From Carallia brachiata (lineage: Eukaryota; Streptophyta; Magnoliopsida; Malpighiales; Rhizophoraceae), in NCBI GenBank assembly GCA_021464245.1, contig JADCRB010000104.1, forward strand, positions 1,426,001 to 1,490,000: a stretch of DNA of 64,000 bases. Reading direction: 5' to 3'. The notes under the pieces are model-generated. The model did not search any database. It was not told where the DNA came from and saw only the letters and a list, made by a program, of their open reading frames with translations. A program made the position numbers and the translations under genes. Within the stretch, counting starts at the first letter, position 1, and every line of letters starts with the position of its first letter. Below, piece by piece: positions 37,139 through 49,365 of the stretch.

Positions 37139-39356
37139 ATGTTTGAAGGAGTAGCAGACCAATTCAGCCAATTCATAGTTTCAAGAGCATCGATACTTTC
37201 TCTCTCACTCTCTTTCCCTCCTCCTCTTCGTGGATCTTCTTCTTTTAGTAGTAGTATTGCCAGCTTCCTTAGTTTTGTTGATCCTTACACTCTTTCCCAT
37301 CATCCACAAGTGATGGTGCCACTGCAACAACAGCCAGCTAGCTTCTTGAAACCATTGCACACCAATGCCCAGTACTAATCACCAGCAAAAATGAAAAGAA
37401 AGAAGAAAACAGCATGATCAGGGCTATGGATTTGGAACCCATAATTGATTAGTGGTCTAATGAGGAAGTTCTTACATTGTTGAGGATCAGATCTAGCATG
37501 GAGAATTGATTCCTTGATTTCTCTTAGAACATGTATCAAAGTGTGATAATACTGATACTATATGCTCATTTGAGTGTGCATAAACACACATTTGTTTATT
37601 GTCTTTTGCTTTGTTTCTTGTTGTTTGAATTACAAACTAAGAAGCCAACTAAGGCTTTTGTGTTGGTTTGATTATGTTTGCTAAACTATTCTTCATCAAG
37701 TTCCTCAGTAAATGAATATTCAGAAGGGACAGATAGGATGTCAAATACTCTCTTTTTAATGTCTTACACAAGATTAAGTTTAATGAAAGAGGGAAAATAA
37801 ATGCTAATGATAGATGGGTGGTTTTGGTTTTTGACATTTATGGTGGGTGTAGAAAGCTTGCAAAGACTGGATCAAAAGGACTGCTGAAAAGTGCAAGGAG
37901 AAATTTGAAGAAGAAGGCAAATACTTTAATACCAACATTAATTACAACAAGAATTACAGGCTTTTTAGTGAGCTTGAAGAGCTTTATCCTGGAGATCACA
38001 ACCCCCAAAGGTTGTTGTTGCTATTGAACAGATCAAAAAGTTGGACAGACCAAATAAAGAAGAAGACAAGATTGGGCAGAACTTAGAAGATGATTCAAGA
38101 ACTGATCAAACAGTAGGTAATAAACGCACTGAAGACAAGGCCAAAAAACCAAACAGTAAGAAGAGAAAGAGAGGGCAAGATAAATTTGAGATGTTCAAGG
38201 CTTTCTGTGAAGGCATTGTGGACAAAATGATGGCTCAACAAGAAGAGACAAATAACAAGCTCATAGAAGACATGATGAAGAGAGATGAAGAAAAATTTGT
38301 AAGAGAAAAAGCATGGAAGAAGCAAGAATAGATAAGATAAAACAAAAGCTTGAGTTAGTGGCACATGAGCGAGCCCTTGCATGTGATAGACAGGCTACAA
38401 TAATCAAGTTTTTGAATAAATTCACAACAAGTAGTTCTTCTATTAAAATCGTTGAACAGAAAAATAGTGCACAAGATATTGGTGAGGCAACACAAACAAT
38501 TCAAATCTTTCCACAACACCTTCTTCAGTTCTAGCTCAAAATACTATAAGTAATAGCAAATCTAATGACCAAAATTACCAACTTGAAGCTCCAAATTCAA
38601 GCACCATAAATTTAGGCCATCAAAACTTTAGCCCTTTGCCAACCAAAGACAATTTGGGGATGCTCACACCCACTTCCTTGACAGAAAGCCAAGCACCTCA
38701 AAACCCTACTTCAACTCTTACCCCAAGCATTCCAAAGATTCCCACTTCATCAATATTACAAGCTCCTCAGAACCCTACTTTAGCACTCAACACCCAGAGC
38801 AACCTAGTAGCACCCAGTTCATCACTTCCAACAGAGAAAGTGCACATCAGGTGTCCATCCAATGGCAAAGAAGACATTGGCTAGAGATGGCCAAGAGATG
38901 AGGTATTAGCTTTGATAGAGCTAAAATGCAGCCTGTCTAACAATATCAATGAAGACAAAGAAGGCATAGCAAAAGCTCCTCTTTGGGAAATGATCTCACA
39001 AAAGATGTTGGAATTGGGTTACAAAAAGAGTGCAAAGAGATATAAAGAGAAATAGGAGAACATAAACAAGTACTTCAAGAAAACCAAGGATGTTAAAAGG
39101 AAGAGATCTGTTGAATCCAGAACTTGTCCTTACTTTCAACAATTAAGCACTTTGTATGGTCAAGGGATGCTTCCAGCATCCTCTGAGGAGGAGCCTCAAA
39201 ACCACCCTGATACACCGGTAAACTGCTTTCCTTTACTACAAACCAGACACACTTAATCCCAACAAGAATGGTTTGGTGGCAATTAACACAACAATGCTTG
39301 TAGGTGAAGGTGAGAACAATGTGGTTCAAGCACCTACCTTTGATTTTGCGCAGTAA
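37139..39356 (+). pseudogene. GTL2: Trihelix (GT-2 type, GTL2-like) transcription factor pseudogene
   Basis: Fragments in shifting frames spell a GT-2-class trihelix factor. An N-terminal MFEGVADQFSQFIVSRAS opens at 37139. A first trihelix piece follows (WSNEEVLTLLRIRSSMEN, about 37453-37506). An intron with GT donor at 37541 and AG at 37851-37852 is still visible. Next come KLAK...KCKEKFEEE and NYRLFSELEELYPGD, then a Lys-rich coiled-coil part ending FVREKAWKKQE, and LELVAHERALACDRQATII. The C-terminal trihelix starts RWPRDEVLALIELKCSL (about 38885), contains APLWEMISQKMLELGYKKSA, and the protein ends VVQAPTFDFAQ. At least six frame breaks (near 37372, 37866, 38005, 38325, 38510, 39235) and in-frame stops at 37450, 37507, 38882 and 39053 prevent a product. 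The kept intron argues against a processed copy. The GTL2 assignment is from memory of that subgroup. Confidence 0.85.
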
Positions 39357-40262
39357 TATTTTTTGTAATTTTTTGCATGCCAATTAGCCATAAAATATGA
39401 ACTAATAAGTCAGATTTATCTCTCTTTGATCATAAAGAGCCACATCCTATGATATATATGTGTTGCATGTGACATTGTTTTTATTGGTTTCTTCTTGAAG
39501 GATACATAGATATATGTAAGCTTGTATTTTAGTGGGGCACCGACAATATTATGAGAAATTGAAGATTAAAAATTTTCCAATGCATATAAATTCAATTTTC
39601 AATTGCCTCTCTATTTCAAATCCAATTTTCTATTTTAATTTTGAAAAAAATTTGATATTCCACATACGGAAAGACTATCTTTTGTAGCCTGCTCAATGTT
39701 CTTGCCAAATATAATCAAACTTTTTGTGACGAGATATATGGATCTTTTGTATAAGTATCCAACAAAAAATATTTATGACTTGCACAAAAGAAAAAAAGGA
39801 AAATTATTTATGAAAATGTTAATACTTGCAAAAGACCAAAGTAGTAAAAAAAACTCATTTTCTACATAATACTGAACGAGTTGAACAAAGATTTTGTAGG
39901 TAGGTTGGAGATTCAAATTGTAACTTTCTCATTTTTTCAAATGTCGTTTGTAATTTTTTTGATTAATTTGCCTTGATTAACACATTGACCCTTGCATTTT
40001 CTTTGTAACAGTCTATCGATAAATTTTTAAGATTTTTGACGAATTAGTATTATTTATTGATTGATTAATACTTTAATAGGCTCAACAAGAGGATTGAGCG
40101 CCTACAAATTTGCTAAGTGGGTTGCATGGCAAAAATAAAACAAAAACTAAAGGCCCAGAAAAAAATAATATCATAACAATTAACAATAGTTCAGTGTTAC
40201 AGGAACCATTTAATGTATTATGAGATTATTTTTTAGAATCAAAATTTTTAAGTTCAAGTTAT

Positions 40263-40695
40263 TAGTAGTGTTCACGGTTCGGTTAACTAAATTGAATCTT
40301 CATAACTGTTTTTAAACTGAAATTTTCGGTTATGGAAAATTGAAAACTGTTTTCAAATTAATAAAATATTTTTGATATATTTTTAAAAAATTATAATTAT
40401 TATATATATAAAATAAATAATTAGTTAAGATATAATAATATTTTATTAACATTTGTTTGTTAACAATTGTTATATTAGAAATATATATATATATATATAT
40501 ATATATAATAGCACTTCAGTTTGGTTTCATTGACTATAGCTTTTTAATATTAGAAACTGAAATTGAATTGAAAATTAAGATTTTTGTTCAGTTCGGTTAA
40601 CTAATTATAAAATCAGTTCAGCTAACTGAAAATTTAGTTCAATTCGATTAATTTTTTTAATTAACTGGAATTTTTAGTTTTTTTAAACACTCCTA
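40263..40695. mobile_element. hAT-type MITE
   Basis: A 433-bp element starts TAGTAGTGTTCACGG and, read from the other end, starts TAGGAGTGTTTA. It is flanked by 8-bp direct repeats CAAGTTAT (40255-40262) and CAAGTTAC (40696-40703), one mismatch. Inside, GTTCGGTTAACTAA occurs near both ends. Short inverted ends with an 8-bp target duplication and no ORF fit a non-autonomous hAT element. It contains a TA microsatellite at 40480-40506. Confidence 0.7.
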
Positions 40696-41207
40696 CAAGT
40701 TACGATCTGAAAATTAATTAAAAAGAACCAAAAACTAGAAACAAAAATGAGAACAACAAATCATATTATACCTATTATATAGATTAAAAACCATAAAAAA
40801 GAAAAAGTGGGTAAGACTGTAAATGGATGATTAAGTATGCCGAATTTTTTTGTATTTCGATTAATGTATTGACTGAAATAAAATTAATAATTTTTATAAC
40901 AAAATTAATATTATTTATAATTAAAAAAATAATTTTTTATTTTTATTAAAAAAATATTAATATTATTATAAAAATTATCAATTTTATTATATTAAAATAT
41001 TAATTAGCCTACAAAATTTAAACATATATTAATGCTCGTTAATTAAACATGGACATCATACATATATTCTTACACAGCGCGTATCTATGGATGTAAACAA
41101 ATCCAAGGGACCAGGCCAGTGAAAGCTTGAGGGAGTAGGACCCACCACATGAGGCGCGAAGTTTGCAGAGAACGCATTGGATTTTAAAAAGTGGGTCCAC
41201 ATATATG

Positions 41208-41409
41208 CGAAATGCTCTCAGAGGGTCCCACTCATACGTACACTTGATCATCAGACAAGATCAGACGTCGCGTTGTAATTAATCAGAGTGTGTGTGCACG
41301 CGCGCATACGAAATGCTCTAAGAGGGTCCCACTCATACGTACACTTGATCATCAGACAAGATCAGACGTCGCGTTGTAATTAATCAGAGTGTGTGTGCAC
41401 GCGCGCTTA
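41208..41409. repeat. Two-copy 101-bp tandem duplication
   Basis: Copies 41208-41308 and 41309-41409 are directly adjacent and differ at only two visible positions, so the duplication is recent. Each unit contains CACTTGATCATCAGACAAG, an ACGTCGCG motif and, at its end, GTGTGTGTGCACGCGCGC, an unbroken alternating purine-pyrimidine tract of the kind that can adopt Z-DNA. No ORF runs through the unit. It lies in gene-poor DNA. Confidence 0.95.
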
Positions 41410-44000
41410 CGGAACAAGTTATACACTGCCGCACGTTAGCGTCGCACGTGATGGTCCCTCTCTTCGCCCATCCTTCGTTAATTTCGCCATTGAAGCGGAG
41501 ATGGGAGCACTAATGAGATATTAATAAATTTGTAATGAAATCTACTCTAAAAACCAAGTTTTTTGTTGTTACGTTATTTGCTGATGTATCAACAAAAAAA
41601 TTCACTCTAAAATTATAGGTCTCGAATTAATTTTTAAAATTATAAGTCTTGAATTTAAAATTTCGACAAGAACTAATAATTAAATAAAAAAAAAAAGATA
41701 GAAACAGTAGGTTGGGACAAATTTGTTCTGCGTACTGTGGATCCGCAACTTCATTCTCGAGTCAACGTGTCGTCGTGGCTAAGCGAGTTAATTAAGTTGA
41801 TTGGTATGAAAGCTGCAGTGTAATGGCCAAGCATTCCAATTATGGCTTGAATTCCATAAATTTTTGTAGTGTGTTTATATTATGTTTGATCTTTTCTTTT
41901 TTTAGATCTAGCTAAATTAAGAGTTTAGAGATGATTGAGTAAGTTTTAGTGTAATGGTATTTAACTCGTTTGATCTCGCTCTCAAATTTTTACATTAAGT
42001 AATTACTGGACTATGCGTAGTAAACATTTTCATGTTTATCTTATTTTTTACTGATAAGTCACATTCTTCTGGAGTAAATTTTCGGATAAGTAGTTTAAAT
42101 CTGAATTAATTTGTACTTGCCTTAATATTTGAATTTTTTTTTGTCTTAAAAAAAGGTTAAACTTATATAAAAAAAAAAAGAAAGGGAGTGTAGTGGGAGT
42201 CAAACTTTCAACCATACTTTTAATCAATAAAATCGATGACTATTTAAATTAATACTCTGAGTTTAAAATTTGAATCATTGACCATGTTTCAATCACACGT
42301 CTTAAGCTCATCTCGTAAGTCAACATTGTGAGGTTCGTCACTTAAGTTTACTTGCTTACTATGCAAGTATTGTGTTTTAATTTCAACAGAGTCTCTAGAG
42401 CACATACTTTAGAACACCATTCTTTAGCAGACTAGCGCGTCCACTTTAAATATTTATGGAGCCTTAATCAGAATGAGGATAAAATGACTAAATATCCCCT
42501 TTAATTACATAATACTCTCCTTCCTAAATCCTAAATCCAGTAAATGGGTATAAATTGAACGTTCTTTTTTACAATTATTTGGTTGTAGTTTAAATTATAG
42601 AGTGTGAGACTCTTAAACTCTAAAGAGGCCTAAAGGACTAAAACTCTCTTTTTTTTGGTCTGTAGTAAAGATAGGAGCCCATCATTGAGAAGAGGGGTAA
42701 CTGAAGGAGAGAGTTGGAATTCAAATCTCAATTTTATAAGAAGAAGACTCACTCTTTTTACAATTATAAACTAAACTGAATCTTTGCTATGACTTTTTTT
42801 TTGGGGGGGTCTTAGAGGAAGATAAAATCCATACAAAGGAAGGGGCCCAATTTATTTTCCTTTGGAACAAAGAAAATTGAGACGGACATGGGTTGTGGTA
42901 AAAGCCCATGTCTGGCTGTTGCTCACTTTAATCAAGATCTTACATGGGCTGGGCAAAGACGCTGATTCCAGGGCATTGAACAATTGCAAAATGTGCCCAT
43001 GTTAGAACTCAGACAACCCTGGAAATATGTCTGCAACTTGATACTCGAAACCATGATCTTCGTAGACATATTTGGCAGAGATCCAATGCCAAAGCAGAAA
43101 GAATTGAAGAGTAGGCAAGTGTGCCAAGACCTCTGTAATGTCACTCTTGTCAGGCACTATTAGAAAGTAAAGAATTTTTTTTTGGCTTCATAATAATAAC
43201 TTTAAAATAATAAAAAAAATATAACTTTGGACTGTATTACTACTTAAATTATATATAGTTATATAATCTTACTCACAAAATTACTGCATGATTGTAAAAT
43301 TGTTGTATCAAATGTATAACTAAAGGCAAAGTAATTATCTGTTTGGTTGACAAATTTGGGTCTCAAACTTTTGGTTGGTCGCCATTATTTCTCTCTTTTT
43401 TTTTGGGTCCTTGGTCGCCATTATTCCGCTCTCCTCGCTGGAAACAATATTTAAGGTCCAAACAGATGTCATGCGGACCAGTTAGTTCGAAGAGTACTGA
43501 AATAATAGCTTCATATTGGGTTTAAAAGCTCTCAAGAGTGTTTGACAAAAAAGGCTAGCATTAGATCCTCTTTGGTCCATTTTGTGGTCTATTAAGAAAG
43601 AATTATACAACTGGGTAGCCATTTTTTGTTATATACATATACAAATATAAATCATTGTCTTCTTTTGTTGTAAATTTGAACTAATTGAGGAAAAAAAAAG
43701 TTCAAAATATTAATTACCCATGTGGTACCCTACCATTAGAGAGTTTGATGGCTTTTTCTTCAAGATGAAATAATAATATTACACCAATAAATTCCATGCA
43801 AAAATGTCCTCTCAATAACAATTCATTTCCAAACCCAAGATGTCTCTAGAATTACGTATCTTTCAATTATGAAAGCCTTCCATCCTATAACTTTGCCTTT
43901 TTTTTAAGCTCATTTTATCATCCAGCTACTAAATAGTAAATACATATAATAAGGACATAAACATGACAACCTGGCTAGTGTGCGACTATTAACTTATTTG

Positions 44001-47000
44001 ACTGTTGTTGTTGGCAGCACTCTCTGATCCCCCATCCCTGTTCTTTATGTCTTTGTCTAATTCGAGTCATTGCATGTGTACTATTTATTTCTACCGTGTA
44101 CTCTCTTTGCTACTATATGAAACTTTTTTTTAGAGCACTCGTGTTAATTAGTTGGACTCGTTGTAGATAGAACATATCCACAGTTTCCTACAGTTCATGC
44201 TCAGCAATACATTAGACTTTAGGTCCAATTATTTTTCATAATCAAGCGAATAAATTCACATTAATCACAAATCAAACTCTAACATGTCCTTTGAAGCATA
44301 AGTTTATTTAACTGAAAGTATAAATAAACAAGACAATGTGATCTGAAATTTAGATTATAAAGATTTATATGTCATATCAAGAAATCATTAAATTAAAAAA
44401 TTTAAATGTGGGGTGAGTTTTAAAGATAAATAATATATTACTGAATATTAAAGAATGAGTTAGAGCGCGTATGAATTTCTTTATAATTGAGAGAACCTCA
44501 AAGTCAAAGATGCAATGCACTAACATAACCGAGCTAGGTTGTTGAGATAGCAATCTATTGAGTACATATTCACAAAAAAGGTAGGATCTTTATCACAATT
44601 CACGGGTGGTGCATCACTTTTGTAAATTAGTTGGAAAACATTTCTCCGATGGAAGTGGTGGATGGGAGAGCCTCCCACTACCCTTCTCTCTTTGTAGTCA
44701 CTAAAGGGAGGCAGTGCAGCTTAATCAATTGCTAGTTCACTTTTGCATGATCTTTGAACTATACTTGAAAAGGGGTTGGTGGGGAAGTTTGAACTTTTCT
44801 TCAGTTTTGATATTTAGGTTTCCAAAGGGGAAAGTCCACTACAGATCAAGGCAGTTCGTAGCTGGCCACAAATAATGTGGTTCAAATTTGGTTGGAAAAA
44901 GTTACGTAAATACGTAATATTAAATATAAAGTTGACATATGAAAATTTAAATTATTAGATCGTGAAAAAATATTGAATATAAAAAAAATAAATAAACTAT
45001 TAGATTAACTGTATACCTTCCGACTATCGCATATTGTATAGCTACGTTGTGATACCTAGCTAGGCAAAAGGTTTTATAATTTGATTGAGCCTTTTAGTTC
45101 TGTGGCGCAGCCCTGCGATCCTTGGAGATGCTACGCGTAAACATAATTAATAAGATAGAGATTTCAAGAAAAAATATTTTGGAGAAATTGAATACGTTAA
45201 AACAAATGGTGATTAAGAATTAAGTGATTAATTGACAGGATAAACAACTGTTGTTAAGAGGTTCACACTATGAATTATATAATAAGAATTGATTATCATA
45301 AATTTCATAAATAGATTTAAAATTCAAAGCTTCCAATATAAATTTTTAAATTGATAAGTACTAAAATATCTTATAAGATACAATAAACAAGTTTACAACG
45401 TGTTGCCAAGCAAGTTGGTTTACTTGAGGAAACTGAAAAAGGTTGGTTTACTTCGTTATTATAGTTTTGTGAAGATGGTTGTACTATAACGATAAAAAAA
45501 AAATAGTTTTTGTAATTTTTTAAATTTCGAGTGCAAACGATTCCACCAGAATTAAGTACATGATGCATTTTTTAAAAATAAATTTGAGTATTTTGATCCA
45601 TACAATTGTTTTTTCAAGTGTACATTTTATTAGTTGTTTAACATTTTAGTGCTCTATCAACTAAAATCTTGAATTAAATATTAATAACCACAATGCTCTA
45701 ATACCTTTATGCCTTATAAGACTGAAGATATTATCTAATCATCGGCATTTCTTTTTTTTTTTGGGTGTTCAAAATAGATTGTCTAAAATATTGCGATTAT
45801 GGGTCTAAAGAGAATATAGAGAATTTAGATAATTATAATAAAACATACATTTAATTTTAGAAAAACATTAGAGGACTGAATGATGTGGATAGAAATATGT
45901 CAATAATGCAACAGTGAAAAATATTTTTATAACAAAGCTAATTTTTTTTATAACAAAAAATAATGTAATAATTTTTTATATCCTATCTTACTAATTTTAT
46001 TGTATAAATAATTATAATCGTTACATTATTAACACTTTTTTCTATTCATGAGCCTCTCTCTTCTTAATGGAACCCTCTAATTTTACTATTAATCTTAACA
46101 GAATTCACGTCTTGATTACAAATCAAAAGCCCAAATTCCTTACTAGCGCGACGAAAGGAATGGTGATATTATTGGCGTTTGTTATTGTATTATTTATTTG
46201 TTTATTTATTTATTTTGTTTTTATAATTGATGGAGAATATGCTTCAAGCCTTCGACTAGATTGTGGCGGTGCACCACAAGGCACAAACCAACAATCATCG
46301 GTAATTTCAACGAAAAAGCGAGGGTGTTTTTGTAATAAGGACCCGAATGATCAGCCTAGTGGTTGCGAATCTAGAGAGGGTCTTGTAGGATCCATATTGT
46401 TTGTTTCCTTTTGGTCGGCCATCCTCCGTTCGTGTCTTCCCAGTACTGTGAACCAAAAATCGCAATGAAAATAGAAGAGGACAACTATATAAATATGTAT
46501 AATAAAATATGTAAATAATATATAATTAATTTAATAATATTTAATAATTTATTTATTTTTTAAAATTTAAAATATTTTTTATAATTTAACAGTTAAAATT
46601 AATGTATCTTTACAATACTTATACAGTTACTTGTCTAAAATAATTTTTCAAAAAAGATGAAGATATTTGTAACATTTTTTTATCAGAAAAAAATTTATTA
46701 TGGGTATATTGATCAGAGAATCTACGGGCCGAAGTCAAAGTAACTTTTATTTGTAATACCTCATTCAACCACTTTCAAAAGAATAGACTCACCACTAGAG
46801 TATTACTAAGGCTAAACATGTATCTGCCGCAAGAGATTACGATAATTATCAAATTTAAAACTCATTATCATGTTAGAATTTTTAACCATATCAGTGGCCA
46901 CTTAGCAATTTGTCAAGGGAGAGTGCAGACGCGAGGATTCAAATTCGGGTCACAAGTGTAAAACGCACACCAACTTGTCACTGAATTACTACAGTTGGTA

Positions 47001-48390
47001 GTAGATATTTGTAACATAGATAAATATAATTGATAAAGTAATACAGAAATTATCATAATAACGCAAAAAATGATTTGTCTAAGAGAGATAAAGGTACCAC
47101 TTTAGCTAATAGTATGATGATAATTTGATATACTTCTCTCACTTATGATTCAGGTTTGAATTTCAGTAACAACGTTTGAAAGTTTTGACCTTTGAATTTG
47201 TCTGTTTGATTTTTGACTGTACGTCGCTGGTTTCAGATTTGACAATCGTCATAATTGACTTAAGAGAGATCTACTTGAACCTAATAGTACTGGACTAGTG
47301 AGTCCCTTCTATGAGTTGAGTTGAATAAGATACACAGACAAAAGATACTCTAACATTGACTTATAAATTTAATAATTAATATATCCATAATAAATTTTTC
47401 TTAATCCAAAAAAAGAGAGAGAGAAGTAAGTTTTGTTTGGGTTAATCTCATATTCCCTTATCAATTAAAACTCCACTTTAGAAATAATAGTTTAAATTAA
47501 GTTTTATTAGACACTTTGAAATTAAATAGTGTTAAAAAAATTACACAATTTATGTACCGAAATTTAATAATTTATTATTTATTTATTTTAACTCAATGAT
47601 TTAACTCTTTACATTATTTTAATACTATTTTAATGTTACTTAAAAAATGACACATAATATTTTCAAAGTTCTTAACGAATAGAATGTTCATGGAATGATA
47701 CATCTATTAATTTTTATGCAATTTTTTTTTTTAATTCCAAAGATAAGTAAACGAAACTTAAGAAAGAAAGAAAGAAACAAAGCAAACTAAATGTAATCTA
47801 AACAAACTATCCACCCCTCGGTATAGCCACCCCCATGCAATCTACCACTTTTGTGCATGTTTAGCTGCTTCGAATCATTAACTAAAAAATAAAATACCAA
47901 ATAGACGCAAAAATTGTTGACCAAAAAATTTTAAAATAAACAAAGAAAATATAGAATACATTGAATTTTGTGCATAATTAGAAAACGGGTGTGTCAGAAA
48001 CCCTATAATTAACCTTAAAAACCAAGAAAATACGCAGACGAGATTCTTCCAACATTAGTCCACAATAAATTTCACATTGTATCATTATTATCACAAATTT
48101 GATTAAATGTATTATTACACGGTTATACAATCTATAACATATAAAAATTACATAATTAATTAATAATTTATTTATTTATTTATTTAATATTTTTTTTTAT
48201 AATTTAACAATCAAAATCTCTACGTATTAATTTTATATTTATTATTATGTAATTGTATATATTTTTTTTTCATTAATGCGGTAAACAATTACCAATACCT
48301 ATAGGATCAGAAATAAATTTTCTGGAAACAGACCCCACTTAGGGCCTTGGTCCAACTCGTCTCTTTTTCAGTCTTCTGCCTTCTTTTACT
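44001..48390. other. Gene-poor region, centre
   Basis: No gene was recognised. A dispersed AT-rich repeat copy lies at about 46485-46625 and another at 48115-48255. One long orphan ORF (46067-46468) is listed separately. No RNA genes were seen. Confidence 0.5.
46067..46468 (+). CDS. Orphan 133-codon ORF with one membrane segment, doubtful
   Basis: It begins with ATG at 46067 and would encode a protein with a strong hydrophobic helix (MVILLAFVIVLFICLFIYFV, about 32-51) followed by a Cys-containing polar part. I do not recognise any family. No promoter, introns or neighbours support it, and the helix is encoded by a T-rich stretch that could give hydrophobic codons by chance. Treat it as a possible but unlikely gene. 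Confidence 0.15.
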   Translation: MEPSNFTINLNRIHVLITNQKPKFLTSATKGMVILLAFVIVLFICLFIYFVFIIDGEYASSLRLDCGGAPQGTNQQSSVISTKKRGCFCNKDPNDQPSGCESREGLVGSILFVSFWSAILRSCLPSTVNQKSQ

Positions 48391-48391
48391 A

Positions 48392-49365
48392 GTATTTTTT
48401 GCCAGAGTTGGAAGCAGTTCAAAGCTTCTAAGTTCACTCCTTTTCAAACAAAAGAAAAAAGAAGTAGGAAAATTGGAATTACCCACCAGTCTTCACCACT
48501 TGGTATGATTCCCATTTTGACCCTCCATTCCTATTTCTTTTGTGTTTTCTTTTCTATCTTTTTGTTTTTATTGACTGTATCTCTTCCCTTCTGTCTAGAT
48601 TTTTTTTTTTTTTTTAACTCTTGGTATCTCTCTTCTCACTTGGTCTTCTGCGTTGTTACAATAGTGGGTTCAAGTGATCAAGTGAACAGAATTCAATCTA
48701 ATAAGTTATAAGTTTAAATCTTAATTTTAACTATTATTCCTATTGAAATGATATATCTATGTTATAAGAATTTATTTTAAGAAAATATCCTAAAAGTAAA
48801 CATGGCATAAATGTGGCAGAGATACTTAAAATAAAAAAAATGGTCGGTGCATTGAATGTAATGTTTCTTGCCGAACACAACTTGTATTTTTTGCCAGAGT
48901 TGGAAGCAGCTCAAAGCTTCTTAGACTCTAAAAGTTCACCCCTTTTCACAACCAGAAAAAAGTAGGAAAATGGGAATTACCCACCAGTCTTCACAACTTG
49001 GAATGGTTCCCATTTTGACCCACCATTCCTATTTCTTTTGTGTTTTCTTTTCTTTGTTCCTTTTTTTTATTATTGATTATGTCTCTCCCCTTCTCTCTAG
49101 ATTGTTTTTTTTTTCACTCTTTGTATCTCTCTTCTACTTTTCCACGTTGTTACAAGAGTGGATTCCAGTGATCAAGTGAATATAGTTTAGTTTCATAAGC
49201 CGTAATTTGAATTTAAGTTCTAATTATTGTTATTGATGAGATGATATATCCAAAACCTAAGGTCCCATTTTAAGAAAATATCATAAAATTCAGCTTGACA
49301 TAAATACAGTAAAAATACTTTTAAATATAAGTTAGTGCATTAAACGCAATATTTTCTATTAAATA
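48392..49365. repeat. Direct duplication of a ~490-bp segment
   Basis: The segment starting GTATTTTTTGCCAGAGTTGG at 48392 recurs at 48884, a spacing of 492 bp. Similarity continues through GGAAGCAG-TCAAAGCTTCT, CACCAGTCTTCAC-ACTTGG, CCATTCCTATTTCTTTTGTG and on to TTTTAAGAAAATATC near the end. Differences are scattered (by eye 15-20 percent), so the duplication is old. The two ORFs at 48505 and 48970 are copies of the same non-gene reading frame. Function is unknown. Confidence 0.85.

Larger units (their letters stand above)
39400..44000. other. Gene-poor region, left half
   Basis: AT-rich DNA with a hAT-type MITE (40263-40695) and a 101-bp tandem duplication (41208-41409), both listed separately. 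A slightly more GC-rich patch at 42890-43145 carries a 70-residue minus-strand ORF that I do not recognise. No gene could be supported. Confidence 0.5.

Noticed and set aside
37818..38027. 69-codon ORF as a separate small gene
   Set aside because: It is the +1 frame of the broken trihelix gene; the correct frame gives the KCKEKFEEE trihelix motif.
44640..44720. GGGAGGCAGTGCAGC segment as a possible microRNA408-like site
   Set aside because: It resembles the reverse complement of the miR408 core only partly, and no matching hairpin arm was found nearby.
48505..49179. Two similar T-rich ORFs (68 and 69 codons) as a duplicated small membrane protein
   Set aside because: They are the same frame in the two copies of the 492-bp duplication; the hydrophobic look comes from T-rich sequence and the frames diverge at their ends.
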